Origin: Echinicola pacifica DSM 19836
GTDB lineage: Bacteria > Bacteroidota > Bacteroidia > Cytophagales > Cyclobacteriaceae
NCBI RefSeq assembly: GCF_000373245.1
Contig: NZ_KB890756.1
Location: 222,003-286,002 of the forward strand
Length of the DNA: 64,000 nt
Direction: 5' to 3'
Shown here: piece after piece, positions 45,302 through 54,272 of the stretch
Layout of the letters: the number at the start of each line of letters is the position of its first letter
Position numbering within the stretch: position 1 is the stretch's first letter
Program-made: the position numbers and the translations under genes
The notes under the pieces: generated by a model
What the model was told of the DNA's origin: nothing
The model's database searches: none
Seen by the model: only the letters and a program-made list of their open reading frames with translations

Positions 45302-45785
45302 TCTTACAAAGCCAAGCCCAGACTCAGGCACTCTTACTCCGCTCCCAGCTTCTCTACCGATATGCTATTTACTAGCCCCAAAAACTGACAACTTTTATCA
45401 GCCCCAATACACTGACTCATAAATAAGACTCAGGCCTTAAGATAATGCTATAGATTTTGCTCTGAAAATCTCTTCGACGAAAATTTAATGGCTCGATATT
45501 TCATGGGATTTTTTTTCAATCAATGGGTCTAATCTGTCAGAGGAGGCTTCACAGGCAAGACTGACAGGCATCACTCAGCAGCTGAGAGAACCGATCGAAT
45601 AATTTCTGTCATTTTTTTTCTGGCAAGCCTCATAATTGTATGGTCTTTGTGGCAGGAATGAACCAAAAAATATAAGTCATTTCACTTATTGCTTAGGTAT
45701 TTTTCTGCAAAGAAAAGCAGCACTGCAATAACGTAAGGACGAGCATTTAAATTCTAATTTTGTTTAACCAAATCAAACAGTACAA
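45302..45785 (+). other. Intergenic leader of the META-domain lipoprotein gene
   Basis: 484 bp with no gene visible. The -7-like box TAATTTTG at 45755-45762 lies 24 bp upstream of the next start codon and fits TAnnTTTG exactly. Confidence 0.45.
45755..45762 (+). promoter_or_regulatory. -7 box of the META-domain gene
   Basis: TAATTTTG, an exact TAnnTTTG match 23 bases before the ATG. No clear -33 TTG is seen at the usual distance. Confidence 0.45.
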
Positions 45786-46190
45786 ATGACATTCAAAAAC
45801 ACGATACCAGCATTGGTAATGATTGTTTTCGGACTATTCTCTTGTGGTGGCCCCACTGATATTGGCAAATATGAGTGGAGTGTAAGAGAAATCAATGGCG
45901 CCCCAGCTACCCAGGAGCAACTCGCAAAATTATCCTTGAAGTTTGAGGCGGAGTCTAAGGTTACTGGCCAGGCTCCCTGCGATGAATTTCGGGGCAAGGC
46001 GGTCTATAATAAAGACAAGGTGAAATTTACCACCTTATATACCGACCAAAATTCCTGTGACCAAGGTGCCCTGCAAAGTGCCTACCTGAGTTCACTCGAA
46101 AATAGCGCTACCTATACGACTACAGCCAATCGCATGGTGTTCTTCGACAAAGACGGAAACATCACCGTGGAGTTTGAGCAGAAAAAATAA
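45786..46190 (+). CDS. META/HslJ-domain lipoprotein
   Basis: A 134-residue lipoprotein with signal MTFKNTIPALVMIVFGLFSCGG (Cys 20 as lipid site). The remaining part fits a META/HslJ domain: YEWSVREINGAPA at the start, then LSLKFEAESKVTGQAPCDEF and a pair of Cys (DEF and NSC segments). HslJ relatives are linked to heat shock and novobiocin resistance, but this copy's role is unknown. Confidence 0.72.
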   Translation: MTFKNTIPALVMIVFGLFSCGGPTDIGKYEWSVREINGAPATQEQLAKLSLKFEAESKVTGQAPCDEFRGKAVYNKDKVKFTTLYTDQNSCDQGALQSAYLSSLENSATYTTTANRMVFFDKDGNITVEFEQKK

Positions 46191-46241
46191 CCCATAACAG
46201 CTGGAATATTAGCTCATACGGGCTCTAATTCCAAATACCTC

Positions 46242-46274
46242 GAAACCACGTAATTCTTAGGATTGCGTGGTTTC
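46242..46274 (+). terminator. Possible terminator after the META gene
   Basis: Perfect 9-bp stem GAAACCACG / CGTGGTTTC. The following sequence is pyrimidine-rich but lacks a long T run, so the call is moderate. Confidence 0.5.
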
Positions 46275-46463
46275 CTTCACGATAGGCTCCCATTTTTAAT
46301 GCAAGCGCCCCTTCTTTTGCTGCCTAAGATCGTATTTCAACTTTTCAGGCAACTATTATTAAAGAAAGCAGCGCTTAAAATGAGGAGAACCTTTTTATAC
46401 TATTATTCGATTCTAAAATTTTATTAGCTGAATAAGGACGGGGCAAAGCCTCCGGAGGCAGCT

Positions 46464-46506
46464 AAAAAAATAAAGCGTGCTAAGGTCAAAACTCAGCACG
46501 CTTTAT
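46464..46506 (-). terminator. Terminator downstream of dusB
   Basis: Perfect 12-bp stem ATAAAGCGTGCT / AGCACGCTTTAT with an A run at 46464-46470, giving U residues on the minus strand. Confidence 0.85.
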
Positions 46507-46555
46507 GGCTCGACAGAAGCCTTTATATTTAGGCTAGGAATTTCCTATTATGACT

Positions 46556-46654
46556 TCAAACAATTTTGTCCTGTAAGGACCAGCACTCCAACAGCATAAA
46601 ATAAATCGGCAAAGCAAGGCTACTTAATAAAATAAGCCCAGCGAGACCGACCAT
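46556..46654 (-). CDS. Possible single-TM peptide downstream of dusB
   Basis: A 32-residue frame starting MVGLAGLILLSSLALPIYFM, mostly one hydrophobic helix. It starts 26 bp after the dusB stop and ends before the operon terminator, and GGAGTA precedes its ATG. Such a short frame could be chance, so this is tentative. Confidence 0.25.
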   Translation of the reverse strand: MVGLAGLILLSSLALPIYFMLLECWSLQDKIV

Positions 46655-46679
46655 TACTCCTTCCCTATATAAGCTAAGT

Positions 46680-47681
46680 TTAGCCTTGTGCAGCAAACTG
46701 GTAATCGGCAAACACCTCTGCCACCTCATCCAGGATCGCAGCCACTTCCTCATAGGTATCGGCAGTCACCATTTGGGTTCTAAAAGGCTTGAAATTTGGC
46801 ATACCACGGAAGTAATTGGTATAATGTCTCCTCATCTCGAGGATACCGAGTTTTTCACCTTTCCACTTGACAGAGAAGTCCAGGTGTTTTTTGGTAATTC
46901 GAATTCGCTCATCCAATCCTGGTGCAGAAAGCTTCTCACCTGTTTCGAAGAAGTGTTTTATTTCATTAAAGATCCATGGATATCCGATGGCGGCGCGGCC
47001 GATCATCATTCCGTCCACCCCAAATCGATTACGATAATCGAGAGCTTTCTCGGGGCTATCGATGTCTCCATTCCCAAATAGGGGGATATGAATCCGCGGA
47101 TTTTCCTTGATTTTGGCGAGGTAGGTCCAGTCGGCTTCCCCTTTATACATTTGTTTTCTGGTCCTGGCATGGACGCTGATGGCTTGGATGCCGACATCCT
47201 GGAGTCTTTCGACGACCTCGACGATCCTGATGGTATTTTGATCCCATCCTAGCCGGGTTTTTACGGTGACGGGGATTTTGACCGCATTGACAATCTCGGC
47301 GGTCATCTCGACCATTTTGTCGATATCCAATAATATACCGGCACCGGCGCCTTTGCAGGCCACCTTATTGACGGGGCAGCCATAATTGATATCGAGGATA
47401 TCTGGGCCCGCAGCCTCCGCGATGGCGGCAGCTTCGCGCATAGATTCTATTTCATTGCCGAATATCTGAATGCCGATGGGGCGTTCATATTCGAAAATAT
47501 CAAGCTTTTGTACACTTTTGGCAGCATCCCGGATCAAACCTTCCGAGCTGATAAATTCTGTGTACATCAAGTCCGCACCATTTTCCTTACATACCGCTCT
47601 GAAGGGCGGATCGCTCACATCTTCCATCGGTGCAAGCAGTAATGGAAATTCCCCTAAGCTTAAGTTTCCTATTTTTACCAC
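46680..47681 (-). CDS. dusB: tRNA-dihydrouridine synthase DusB
   Basis: FMN-dependent reduction of uridine in tRNA; 333 residues. The start LSLGEFPLLLAPMEDVSDPP, the active-site NYGCPVNKVACKGAG and GNGDIDSPEKALDY are typical. It is transcribed divergently from the CPBP protease gene 37 bp away, so the promoters overlap. Confidence 0.95.
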   Translation of the reverse strand: MVKIGNLSLGEFPLLLAPMEDVSDPPFRAVCKENGADLMYTEFISSEGLIRDAAKSVQKLDIFEYERPIGIQIFGNEIESMREAAAIAEAAGPDILDINYGCPVNKVACKGAGAGILLDIDKMVEMTAEIVNAVKIPVTVKTRLGWDQNTIRIVEVVERLQDVGIQAISVHARTRKQMYKGEADWTYLAKIKENPRIHIPLFGNGDIDSPEKALDYRNRFGVDGMMIGRAAIGYPWIFNEIKHFFETGEKLSAPGLDERIRITKKHLDFSVKWKGEKLGILEMRRHYTNYFRGMPNFKPFRTQMVTADTYEEVAAILDEVAEVFADYQFAAQG

Positions 47682-47718
47682 GATTGATTTATAATTTTCC
47701 TGTAAATTTACCCCAATT

Positions 47719-48678
47719 ATGGAGATTTATAAAACCCAAAGCCAAATTGCTGCAAAACAAAACTGGTTATTATCACTAGTTGTATTGATTTTGATCACAT
47801 TTGGCGTACTAGCACTGACACAAGGCATTGCAATAGCAATTATACCTTTACTCTTTGACATCCCTTATGAGGAGATTCTACCGTTATTTTCAGGTGATAT
47901 TACGCATCCCAACGGAAGAATGGCCATGATGTTTCTTCAAGGCCTCGGTGGAGGCCTCGCTTTTCTACTTGCGGGATGGCTATTTTCACATTTGGTAGAA
48001 AAAGCCAGCCTTGGATGGAAACAACAATTGGCCAGGGTTCAGTTCACTAGTATTTTAATTACGATTCCTTTATTGCTAGGTTTTGTCATGTTTGATACCC
48101 TTATTATAGAGTGGAATGCAAACATCCAGTTCCCTGAAGCCTTAAGGACTTTCGAGGAGATGGTAAAATCGATGGAGGAATCGGCGATGAAGCTCACCAT
48201 CTACCTGACTGACTTCCAGTCCTTCGGGGAGTTTATTGCGGGATTATTGGTGATTGGGGTTTTTGCAGGCATTGGCGAGGAGTATTTCTTCCGCGGGGTG
48301 ATGCAGCCAAAGATGAGAGCTTATACGGGCAGCCATCATGCGGGTATCTGGATTACGGCCTTTATATTTTCGGCAATTCACTTTCAGTTTTACGGTTTTG
48401 TTCCACGAATGCTTCTTGGAGCGCTATTTGGCTATTTATATTGGTTTTCTGGCAGCTTAGTGTACCCTATGCTTGCACATATTCTAAATAATTCCCTAAC
48501 GGTATTGATGGTTTATCTAAACAAGTTAGGGCTAGTGGAGTTTGATATCGAAAGCCCGGACCAGGTCAATTGGCTAGTGGTCGCCACAGGATCCTTGCTA
48601 TTCATAATATGTTTAAGATTATTTATTCAACATAACCAAAAACAACAGACCCATGGACAAGTGGCAGAAAGTATTTGA
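47719..48678 (+). CDS. CPBP family intramembrane metalloprotease
   Basis: Polytopic membrane protein of 319 residues with the CPBP (Abi/CAAX-like) motifs: GEEYFFRGVMQ (E187, E188, R192), SAIHFQFYGFVPRMLLGALF, and HILNN. Bacterial relatives act in self-immunity or membrane protein cleavage. Its 3' end overlaps DUF2007 by 26 bp, which in turn overlaps cdsA, so the three are coupled. Confidence 0.9.
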   Translation: MEIYKTQSQIAAKQNWLLSLVVLILITFGVLALTQGIAIAIIPLLFDIPYEEILPLFSGDITHPNGRMAMMFLQGLGGGLAFLLAGWLFSHLVEKASLGWKQQLARVQFTSILITIPLLLGFVMFDTLIIEWNANIQFPEALRTFEEMVKSMEESAMKLTIYLTDFQSFGEFIAGLLVIGVFAGIGEEYFFRGVMQPKMRAYTGSHHAGIWITAFIFSAIHFQFYGFVPRMLLGALFGYLYWFSGSLVYPMLAHILNNSLTVLMVYLNKLGLVEFDIESPDQVNWLVVATGSLLFIICLRLFIQHNQKQQTHGQVAESI

Positions 48679-48859
48679 GACTGACACGGGGATCCGTGCA
48701 GAAATCGTCAAGGGAGTCCTCATCGAGCACGAGATAGGTGCGATCGTGTTGAATAAAAAGGAGTCTGTATATCAAATCAACGGGACCTATCAGGTGATGG
48801 TGGCCCCGGAACATGCCCTTAGGGCCATTAATATTATCAAGAATGAGATATCGTTTTAA
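48653..48859 (+). CDS. DUF2007 family small protein
   Basis: A 68-residue protein starting MDKWQKVFETDTGIRAEIVK and ending with the hydrophobic-helical segment EHALRAINIIKNEI, as in the DUF2007 putative signal-transducing family. No function is known. It overlaps its upstream neighbour by 26 bp and cdsA by 17 bp. Confidence 0.85.
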   Translation: MDKWQKVFETDTGIRAEIVKGVLIEHEIGAIVLNKKESVYQINGTYQVMVAPEHALRAINIIKNEISF

Positions 48860-49682
48860 TATATCCAATTACAGTGAATTAGCCCAACGTATCATCACCG
48901 CCCTCATAGGAGCCGCTATCATCGTGGTGGGTTCCATGTATAGCCCTTGGATATATTTTGGGATTTTTGGGATCATTTTGATCCTGGCGCAGGCGGAGTT
49001 TTATAAGCTCTGCGGCCTGGATGGGATGCTTCCACTGAAGTCATTTGGGACCTTCTTAGGATTTTTGATCTTTCTGATGTCCTTTTTGGTGGAGATGAAT
49101 CATATGAGTGACCGCTATTATTTCTTGATTTTCCCGATGGTTTCCCTTATCTTTTTCATTAAACTCTACCGTAAATCTGACAAAAAACCATTCACTGGTA
49201 TTGCGTACACGTTTCTCGGTATATTTTACGTAGCTGTACCTTTTGCATTATTAAATTTGGCGGCATTCTCTGTGGATGGCACCTTTCATTACGAGTTGAT
49301 TATTGGCTCATTATTTATTCTATGGGCCAGTGATACGGGAGCATATTTTGCGGGAACGAAATTCGGTAAGACGAAGTTATTTGAGCGGGTATCTCCGAAG
49401 AAGTCATGGGAAGGAAGTCTGGGGGGCGCAGTGGCAGCATTTGCGACAGCCTATATGCTAAGCACGAATTTCGGTGTGATTCCCCAGTGGAAGTGGTTAA
49501 GTATTGGAGGGATCATCATAATAGCGGGCACCTATGGAGACTTAATTGAGTCTTTATTCAAGCGAAGCATCGCCATCAAAGACTCCGGCAAGGGCCTTCC
49601 AGGACATGGAGGCTTCATGGATCGTTTTGACGGATTGTTAGTTTCAGCCCCTTTTATTGCTGCGTTTTTGAAAATATTTTAA
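48843..49682 (+). CDS. cdsA: Phosphatidate cytidylyltransferase CdsA
   Basis: Makes CDP-diacylglycerol from phosphatidate and CTP, first step to all phospholipids. The chosen start MRYRFNISNYSELAQRIITA at 48843 gives 279 residues; a start at 48813 is possible. The signature SPKKSWEGSLGG and C-terminal KGLPGHGGFMDRFDG are present with several TM helices. It overlaps the DUF2007 gene. psd, also in phospholipid synthesis, lies 1.8 kb downstream. Confidence 0.93.
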   Translation: MRYRFNISNYSELAQRIITALIGAAIIVVGSMYSPWIYFGIFGIILILAQAEFYKLCGLDGMLPLKSFGTFLGFLIFLMSFLVEMNHMSDRYYFLIFPMVSLIFFIKLYRKSDKKPFTGIAYTFLGIFYVAVPFALLNLAAFSVDGTFHYELIIGSLFILWASDTGAYFAGTKFGKTKLFERVSPKKSWEGSLGGAVAAFATAYMLSTNFGVIPQWKWLSIGGIIIIAGTYGDLIESLFKRSIAIKDSGKGLPGHGGFMDRFDGLLVSAPFIAAFLKIF

Positions 49683-49756
49683 AAAACATAGGTGGATTTT
49701 GAAAATGTGCCTAATATTGCACCAGAATTATCTTCTATATAAACCAAGACCCAATT

Positions 49757-51034
49757 ATGGCTTACATTGAACCGGCTCCTATAAAGGACAAAGAAAATCC
49801 TTTGGAGTCAATGATGGAGAGGTTTAACATTGCAGCAGAAAAACTTGGCCTATCTGATGAGGTCTATAATGTGCTGAAAAACCCCGCAAAACAGGTTATT
49901 GTCTCGCTACCGATCACCATGGACAGTGGCAAGATCCAGGTATTCGAAGGCATACGCGTGATTCATTCCAATATCCTCGGCCCAGCCAAAGGCGGAATCC
50001 GATTTGCACCCGACGTGCATATCGATGAAGTCCGGGCGCTAGCTGCATGGATGACCTGGAAATGCGCCGTGGTGGACATCCCCTACGGCGGGGGAAAAGG
50101 TGGCGTACGCTGTAATCCTCGAGAAATGTCTCCTGGAGAAATCGAACGTCTAATGAGAGCATATACCCTTGCGATGATCGACGTATTCGGTCCAGATAAG
50201 GATATCCCCGCTCCTGATATGGGCACAGGACCAAGAGAAATGGCCTGGCTAATGGATGAGTACTCCAAAGCCAAAGGTACCACTGTCAATGCCGTCGTAA
50301 CAGGAAAACCCCTGGTACTCGGTGGATCTCTCGGCAGAACAGAAGCCACCGGAAGGGGCGTAATGGTCTCTGCGCTGTCAGCCATGGAAAAACTAAAAAT
50401 CAATCCTTTTCAAGCCACTTGCGCCGTTCAGGGTTTTGGGAATGTGGGCTCCTGGGCCGCATTGCTATTAGAAGAAAGAGGTCTGAAGATCATCTCAGTA
50501 TCCGATATCTCCGGTGCCTATCACAATGCCCAGGGCATCAATATCCGTGAAGCGATCAACTATAGAGACAGCAATAAAGGAACCCTTGAGGGATTTCCCG
50601 GAGCCGACAAACTTGCTGACCCAGCAGAATTGCTCGAGCTAGCCGTAGATGTGCTGGTACCTGCCGCCGTGGAAGATGTGATCACCAAGAAAAATGTGGA
50701 TAATATCAAGGCCAAGCTAATCGTGGAGGGTGCCAACGGCCCCACCTCCTTCAATGCCGATAAGATCATCAATGAAAAAGGCATTATGGTGGTCCCTGAT
50801 ATCCTCGCCAATGCGGGCGGTGTTACCGTCTCTTATTTTGAGTGGGTTCAAAACCGCCTGGGTTATAAATGGACTGCCGAAAGGGTAAACAGAAGATCCG
50901 ACAGGATCATGAAAGAGGCCTTTGATCAGGTGTACAAAACCTCCATCAAGCATGAGGTCCCTATGAGAATCGCAGCCTATATCGTGGCCATCGACAAGGT
51001 AGCACAAACCTACCAATTCAGAGGTGGCTTCTAA
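49757..51034 (+). CDS. gdhA: Glu/Leu/Phe/Val dehydrogenase
   Basis: NAD(P)-dependent oxidative deamination of glutamate, 425 residues in the usual range of 415-430. The active-site segment is DIPYGGGKGGVRCNP and the nucleotide fold is AVQGFGNVGSWAA. DILANAGGVTVSYFEWVQN is family-typical. Strictly, specificity for Glu over Leu or Phe is not proven by eye. Confidence 0.9.
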   Translation: MAYIEPAPIKDKENPLESMMERFNIAAEKLGLSDEVYNVLKNPAKQVIVSLPITMDSGKIQVFEGIRVIHSNILGPAKGGIRFAPDVHIDEVRALAAWMTWKCAVVDIPYGGGKGGVRCNPREMSPGEIERLMRAYTLAMIDVFGPDKDIPAPDMGTGPREMAWLMDEYSKAKGTTVNAVVTGKPLVLGGSLGRTEATGRGVMVSALSAMEKLKINPFQATCAVQGFGNVGSWAALLLEERGLKIISVSDISGAYHNAQGINIREAINYRDSNKGTLEGFPGADKLADPAELLELAVDVLVPAAVEDVITKKNVDNIKAKLIVEGANGPTSFNADKIINEKGIMVVPDILANAGGVTVSYFEWVQNRLGYKWTAERVNRRSDRIMKEAFDQVYKTSIKHEVPMRIAAYIVAIDKVAQTYQFRGGF

Positions 51035-51480
51035 TCGTAAAATATAATTCTATCAGGAAAGCCTCGCCCTTGGGAGAGGCTTTTTTTATTGCTTCTTCTC
51101 AAGCCACCTGGAGACTTCCGGTTTCCATAGAAAGCGATGCCAGCCCGAATGGCTTTTCTCCAAATTCCTGTCCAATCTAAAGTGGCAAACCTTCCATGAA
51201 CGCAAGGAAGGGCGAATGCTAGACTGCGAGAATGCACAGAGATAAAGGGCTAAAACCTTATAATCTCTGGCATCATATGGCTGGCTTTTGCCATGTATAG
51301 ACTAAAATTTAGAGAAGAGCACTTTTGATATAATATTGGGTAATTGGTACAGAAGCGCAATTTTTTCTTTAACATACCAATAAATATTGGCAAATTGCAG
51401 GTGGATTTATCGGTATGGCCTGAGAAACCGGTCTAAAAAATGGTAAATCCATTAAATATCATTGAATTAACCCATATCTA
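51035..51480 (+). other. Intergenic region, gdh terminator and psd leader
   Basis: 446 bp. The terminator at 51059-51087 comes first; the rest is non-coding and AT-rich near 51300-51400, where the psd promoter should be. No RNA gene was recognised. Confidence 0.45.
51059..51087 (+). terminator. Terminator of the Glu dehydrogenase gene
   Basis: Stem AAGCCTC / GAGGCTT with inner GCCC / GGGA pairing and seven T residues. Confidence 0.9.
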
Positions 51481-52146
51481 ATGACAATACATAAGGAAGG
51501 ACGTACACTTTTATTTTGGCTGTTGGCGATCTTAGCTGGAATTAATTTTGGCACTCATTATTTATTTCCTGAACAGGAAACGGTGCTAAATCTGATCCTA
51601 CTGAGCAGCATCATTTTCTACCTGCTGATCTTGCAGTTTTTCAGAAACCCCACCATCCTCATGCCGGATAATGAGACCATCATCTATGCTCCTGCAGAAG
51701 GGAAGGTCGTGGTGATCGAGGAAGCCGAGGAAACAGAATTCCTACACGAGAAAAGAAGGCAAATCAGCATCTTCATGTCACCTGTCAACGTCCATATCAA
51801 CCGCTCTCCTATCAGCGGGATTGTGGATTATTTCAAATATCATCCGGGCAAATATATGGTAGCTTGGCATCCAAAGGCCAGTTACGAAAATGAACGTACC
51901 ACGATGGTGGTAAGAAACACTAAGACAGACGTGAAAATATTGGTGCGCCAGATCGCAGGAGCAGTGGCCCGAAGGATACGTTTTTATGTCAAAGAAGGTG
52001 ACCCTATCGTACAAGGTGGGGAGTTTGGATTTATAAAATTCGGTTCCCGAGTGGATGTCTTTGTCCCTCTGGACGCAGAAATCCTCGTGAATATAGACGA
52101 CAAAACTAAAGGGGGGATAACTCCTCTCGCTCGACTAAAGCAGTAA
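51481..52146 (+). CDS. psd: Phosphatidylserine decarboxylase, short type
   Basis: Makes phosphatidylethanolamine from phosphatidylserine. 221 residues, typical for the short Psd form. MSPVNVHINRSPISG (99-113) is conserved; the self-cleavage site is FGSR near 187-190 with cleavage between G188 and S189 giving the pyruvoyl group. Two N-terminal TM helices anchor it. Confidence 0.93.
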   Translation: MTIHKEGRTLLFWLLAILAGINFGTHYLFPEQETVLNLILLSSIIFYLLILQFFRNPTILMPDNETIIYAPAEGKVVVIEEAEETEFLHEKRRQISIFMSPVNVHINRSPISGIVDYFKYHPGKYMVAWHPKASYENERTTMVVRNTKTDVKILVRQIAGAVARRIRFYVKEGDPIVQGGEFGFIKFGSRVDVFVPLDAEILVNIDDKTKGGITPLARLKQ

Positions 52147-52182
52147 TAAGTGCTGCCCCTGAGCAAACAACACTCTTAATCC

Positions 52183-52260
52183 CCGGAGTATAATTTTGTG
52201 AATCAGCTATTCACTCCGGACAAAAAAAAGATTCAGGCATCAAGTCTGAATCTTTTTTTT
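52183..52260. terminator. Bidirectional terminator between psd and a convergent membrane-protein gene
   Basis: Stem from A-rich 52222-52236 (AAAGATTCAG core) with 52246-52260 (CTGAATCTTT core), with A8 and T8 flanks, able to work in both directions. A second hairpin, CCGGAGT / ACTCCGG at 52183-52219, precedes it. Confidence 0.88.
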
Positions 52261-52380
52261 GCTCTAAAGTCCCCGCAGTTTCCCATGAGATGGATCCTCT
52301 CCAGTCCTATAGGTAGTGGCCATCGAGGCAAGAATAATTAGCTGAAGGAGGTGAAAAGCAAGCAAATATAACTGCTGAAA

Positions 52381-53772
52381 TCAAGGTTTTAGCTCATAAA
52401 TCCCGGCTTGCTGCTGCTGATACAGTTCTCCCAATGCCGGCATATGTTTAATCAATTCCTCAAAGACGCCTTCCTGATCATAAATCAATTCAGGTTTTTC
52501 TTTAAGGAAATCAAGGTACACCTGTATCATTTTCTCATGATCAGAAAAATCTCCTAGGACCCTTTTAGAAAGCCTATAGTTCAGGTAAGGACTAGCGAGG
52601 CTAGCGGTTTGATAAGCGCTTATCTCATCCCCAAGGATTACGATCCTCTTGGCACCGGCAGTTATGTTAGGATCCAAGGTATAATTCCATGTTCGATGAG
52701 ATTGAATTTTATAGATGGTCCATGAGTAGCCCACCACTGGCACGGAGAGCAGGAAGGTATAGAACAGTATTTTGAGTTGTTTTTTATTGTTCAGGTAAAT
52801 AAAAATCTGGCTAATAAAGTAAGTAAGCCCGGGCAAGATGACCACCATCTGAAAAGGGGTGCGTCTGTTAGCGATAAAAACCGAGCCTAGAGCAAATAGG
52901 GAAAACAATAACATCAGCTGTTTTTGTTTTTGCTGATTTACGGTAATGCTGGTGGTGACGGTGCCTACAAAATACCCAATAATAGAAAACAGGATGGGTA
53001 GGAAGATTAAGGTCAGGAGGTCCAGATAGCTGACGTGTGGATAGCTCCCAGTAATCCTGGTGGCCAGAATAAATTCGGAAATAAATTCCTCTAGCCCATC
53101 GATCCAGAAGAAATAAATGCAGCAAATGATAAAGGGCTGAAAATACCCCACCAAAGAAAGTATCAGCTGGCTAAAACTAAATCCGCTGACTGTAATCCCC
53201 GCCACTAGGAGGAAGGGAAGAAAGATCACGAGGGGAAAATGAAAGCAGGCGGCTAGTCCACCGAATATGCCCACCAACAAAACTGACTCGGTATTTTCCT
53301 CATTGATAAGGGTCTGGGAAAACAGCTGTCCCAAAGCCAGGATGATGAATGTGGCTCCCATCAGCGCTGGGGAGAGTGTCAGTAAGTCGAAGGAAAAATG
53401 AAATAACACCAGCATCACCAAGGCAGGCAAATAGCTGGTATGATCAAAGGAGCGATAAGCGATAAAAAGGCGATTGATATAGGTAATCTGAAATAAGATC
53501 AGGAGGGCGGCGATCACCTTATAGGCTAGCCAGGACCGCCCAAAGGCAAGGTCCACCATCCAATAGACATAAGCCGACAGGGGGCCTATATCATCCACGA
53601 TGTCCAGATAGAGGTAATGCCCTTGGCTCAACCTCTCTCCCACAAGCATCCAGGACATCTCTGGGCTCAAAAGGGGGATCCCCATCAATACATAAGGAGC
53701 GCTCAGCACCATAAAGAGCAGGGCAATTCCTATGATTCTAAAAGGATCGTTTATTCTAAAAAAACTAAGCAA
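52381..53772 (-). CDS. Polytopic membrane protein, possible GT-C-like glycosyltransferase
   Basis: 463 residues with about 10-12 hydrophobic helices. After the first helix there is EMSWMLVGERLSQGHYLYLDIVDD, where the acidic loop resembles the first extracytoplasmic loop of GT-C transferases (LxxGxxLYxDxxD). The C-terminal 100 residues form a soluble segment with VILGDEISAYQTASLASPYL. I do not recognise a specific family. It is divergent from rbfA, 92 bp away. Confidence 0.6.
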   Translation of the reverse strand: MLSFFRINDPFRIIGIALLFMVLSAPYVLMGIPLLSPEMSWMLVGERLSQGHYLYLDIVDDIGPLSAYVYWMVDLAFGRSWLAYKVIAALLILFQITYINRLFIAYRSFDHTSYLPALVMLVLFHFSFDLLTLSPALMGATFIILALGQLFSQTLINEENTESVLLVGIFGGLAACFHFPLVIFLPFLLVAGITVSGFSFSQLILSLVGYFQPFIICCIYFFWIDGLEEFISEFILATRITGSYPHVSYLDLLTLIFLPILFSIIGYFVGTVTTSITVNQQKQKQLMLLFSLFALGSVFIANRRTPFQMVVILPGLTYFISQIFIYLNNKKQLKILFYTFLLSVPVVGYSWTIYKIQSHRTWNYTLDPNITAGAKRIVILGDEISAYQTASLASPYLNYRLSKRVLGDFSDHEKMIQVYLDFLKEKPELIYDQEGVFEELIKHMPALGELYQQQQAGIYELKP

Positions 53773-53838
53773 TGGTAAATCTTGTTGTAATTTGAGGATT
53801 CTGAATGTACGAAATTAAAGCTTAGTCGATTAAATCAC

Positions 53839-53846
53839 TAAATTTG
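53839..53846 (+). promoter_or_regulatory. -7 box of rbfA
   Basis: TAAATTTG, exact TAnnTTTG match 18 bases before the ATG. No clear -33 TTG at the usual distance. Confidence 0.5.
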
Positions 53847-53864
53847 TACCGATAATTATTTTAT

Positions 53865-54245
53865 ATGGAAAGTAAAAGACAACAACAGTACGCAAAATTA
53901 ATCCAAAAGGAGCTTGGCGAGATCTTTCAGCGGGAATCAAAACCCCTCGTGGGCAATGCAATGGTCACTGTCACCAGAGTGCTCATGAGCCCGGACCTGG
54001 GCGTGGCCAAGATCTCCTTGAGCTTTTTGATGGCAAACAATAAGGAACTTATTGATAAAATCTCCAAGCATAAAAGTGAAGTCCGCAAAAACCTGGGTAA
54101 AAGAATAGGAAAGTCAGTGAGAATTATCCCTGAACTGGTATTCTATCCTGATGACTCTTCTGCCTATGCTCAGCATATGGATAAGGTCATCGGCGATCTG
54201 AATATCCCTGATGGCTCCACAGACGAGGAAGAAGAGGAGGATTAA
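53865..54245 (+). CDS. rbfA: 30S ribosome-binding factor RbfA
   Basis: Late 30S maturation factor, 126 residues. The KH-like fold is visible in TVTRVLMSPDLGVAKISLSF and GKRIGKSVRIIPELVFYPD; the C-terminal tail is acidic (DEEEEED). The ABC permease gene begins 27 bp after it with a GTG. Confidence 0.94.
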   Translation: MESKRQQQYAKLIQKELGEIFQRESKPLVGNAMVTVTRVLMSPDLGVAKISLSFLMANNKELIDKISKHKSEVRKNLGKRIGKSVRIIPELVFYPDDSSAYAQHMDKVIGDLNIPDGSTDEEEEED

Positions 54246-54272
54246 TCCCTAACCAAAAAACACAATCCCTAG

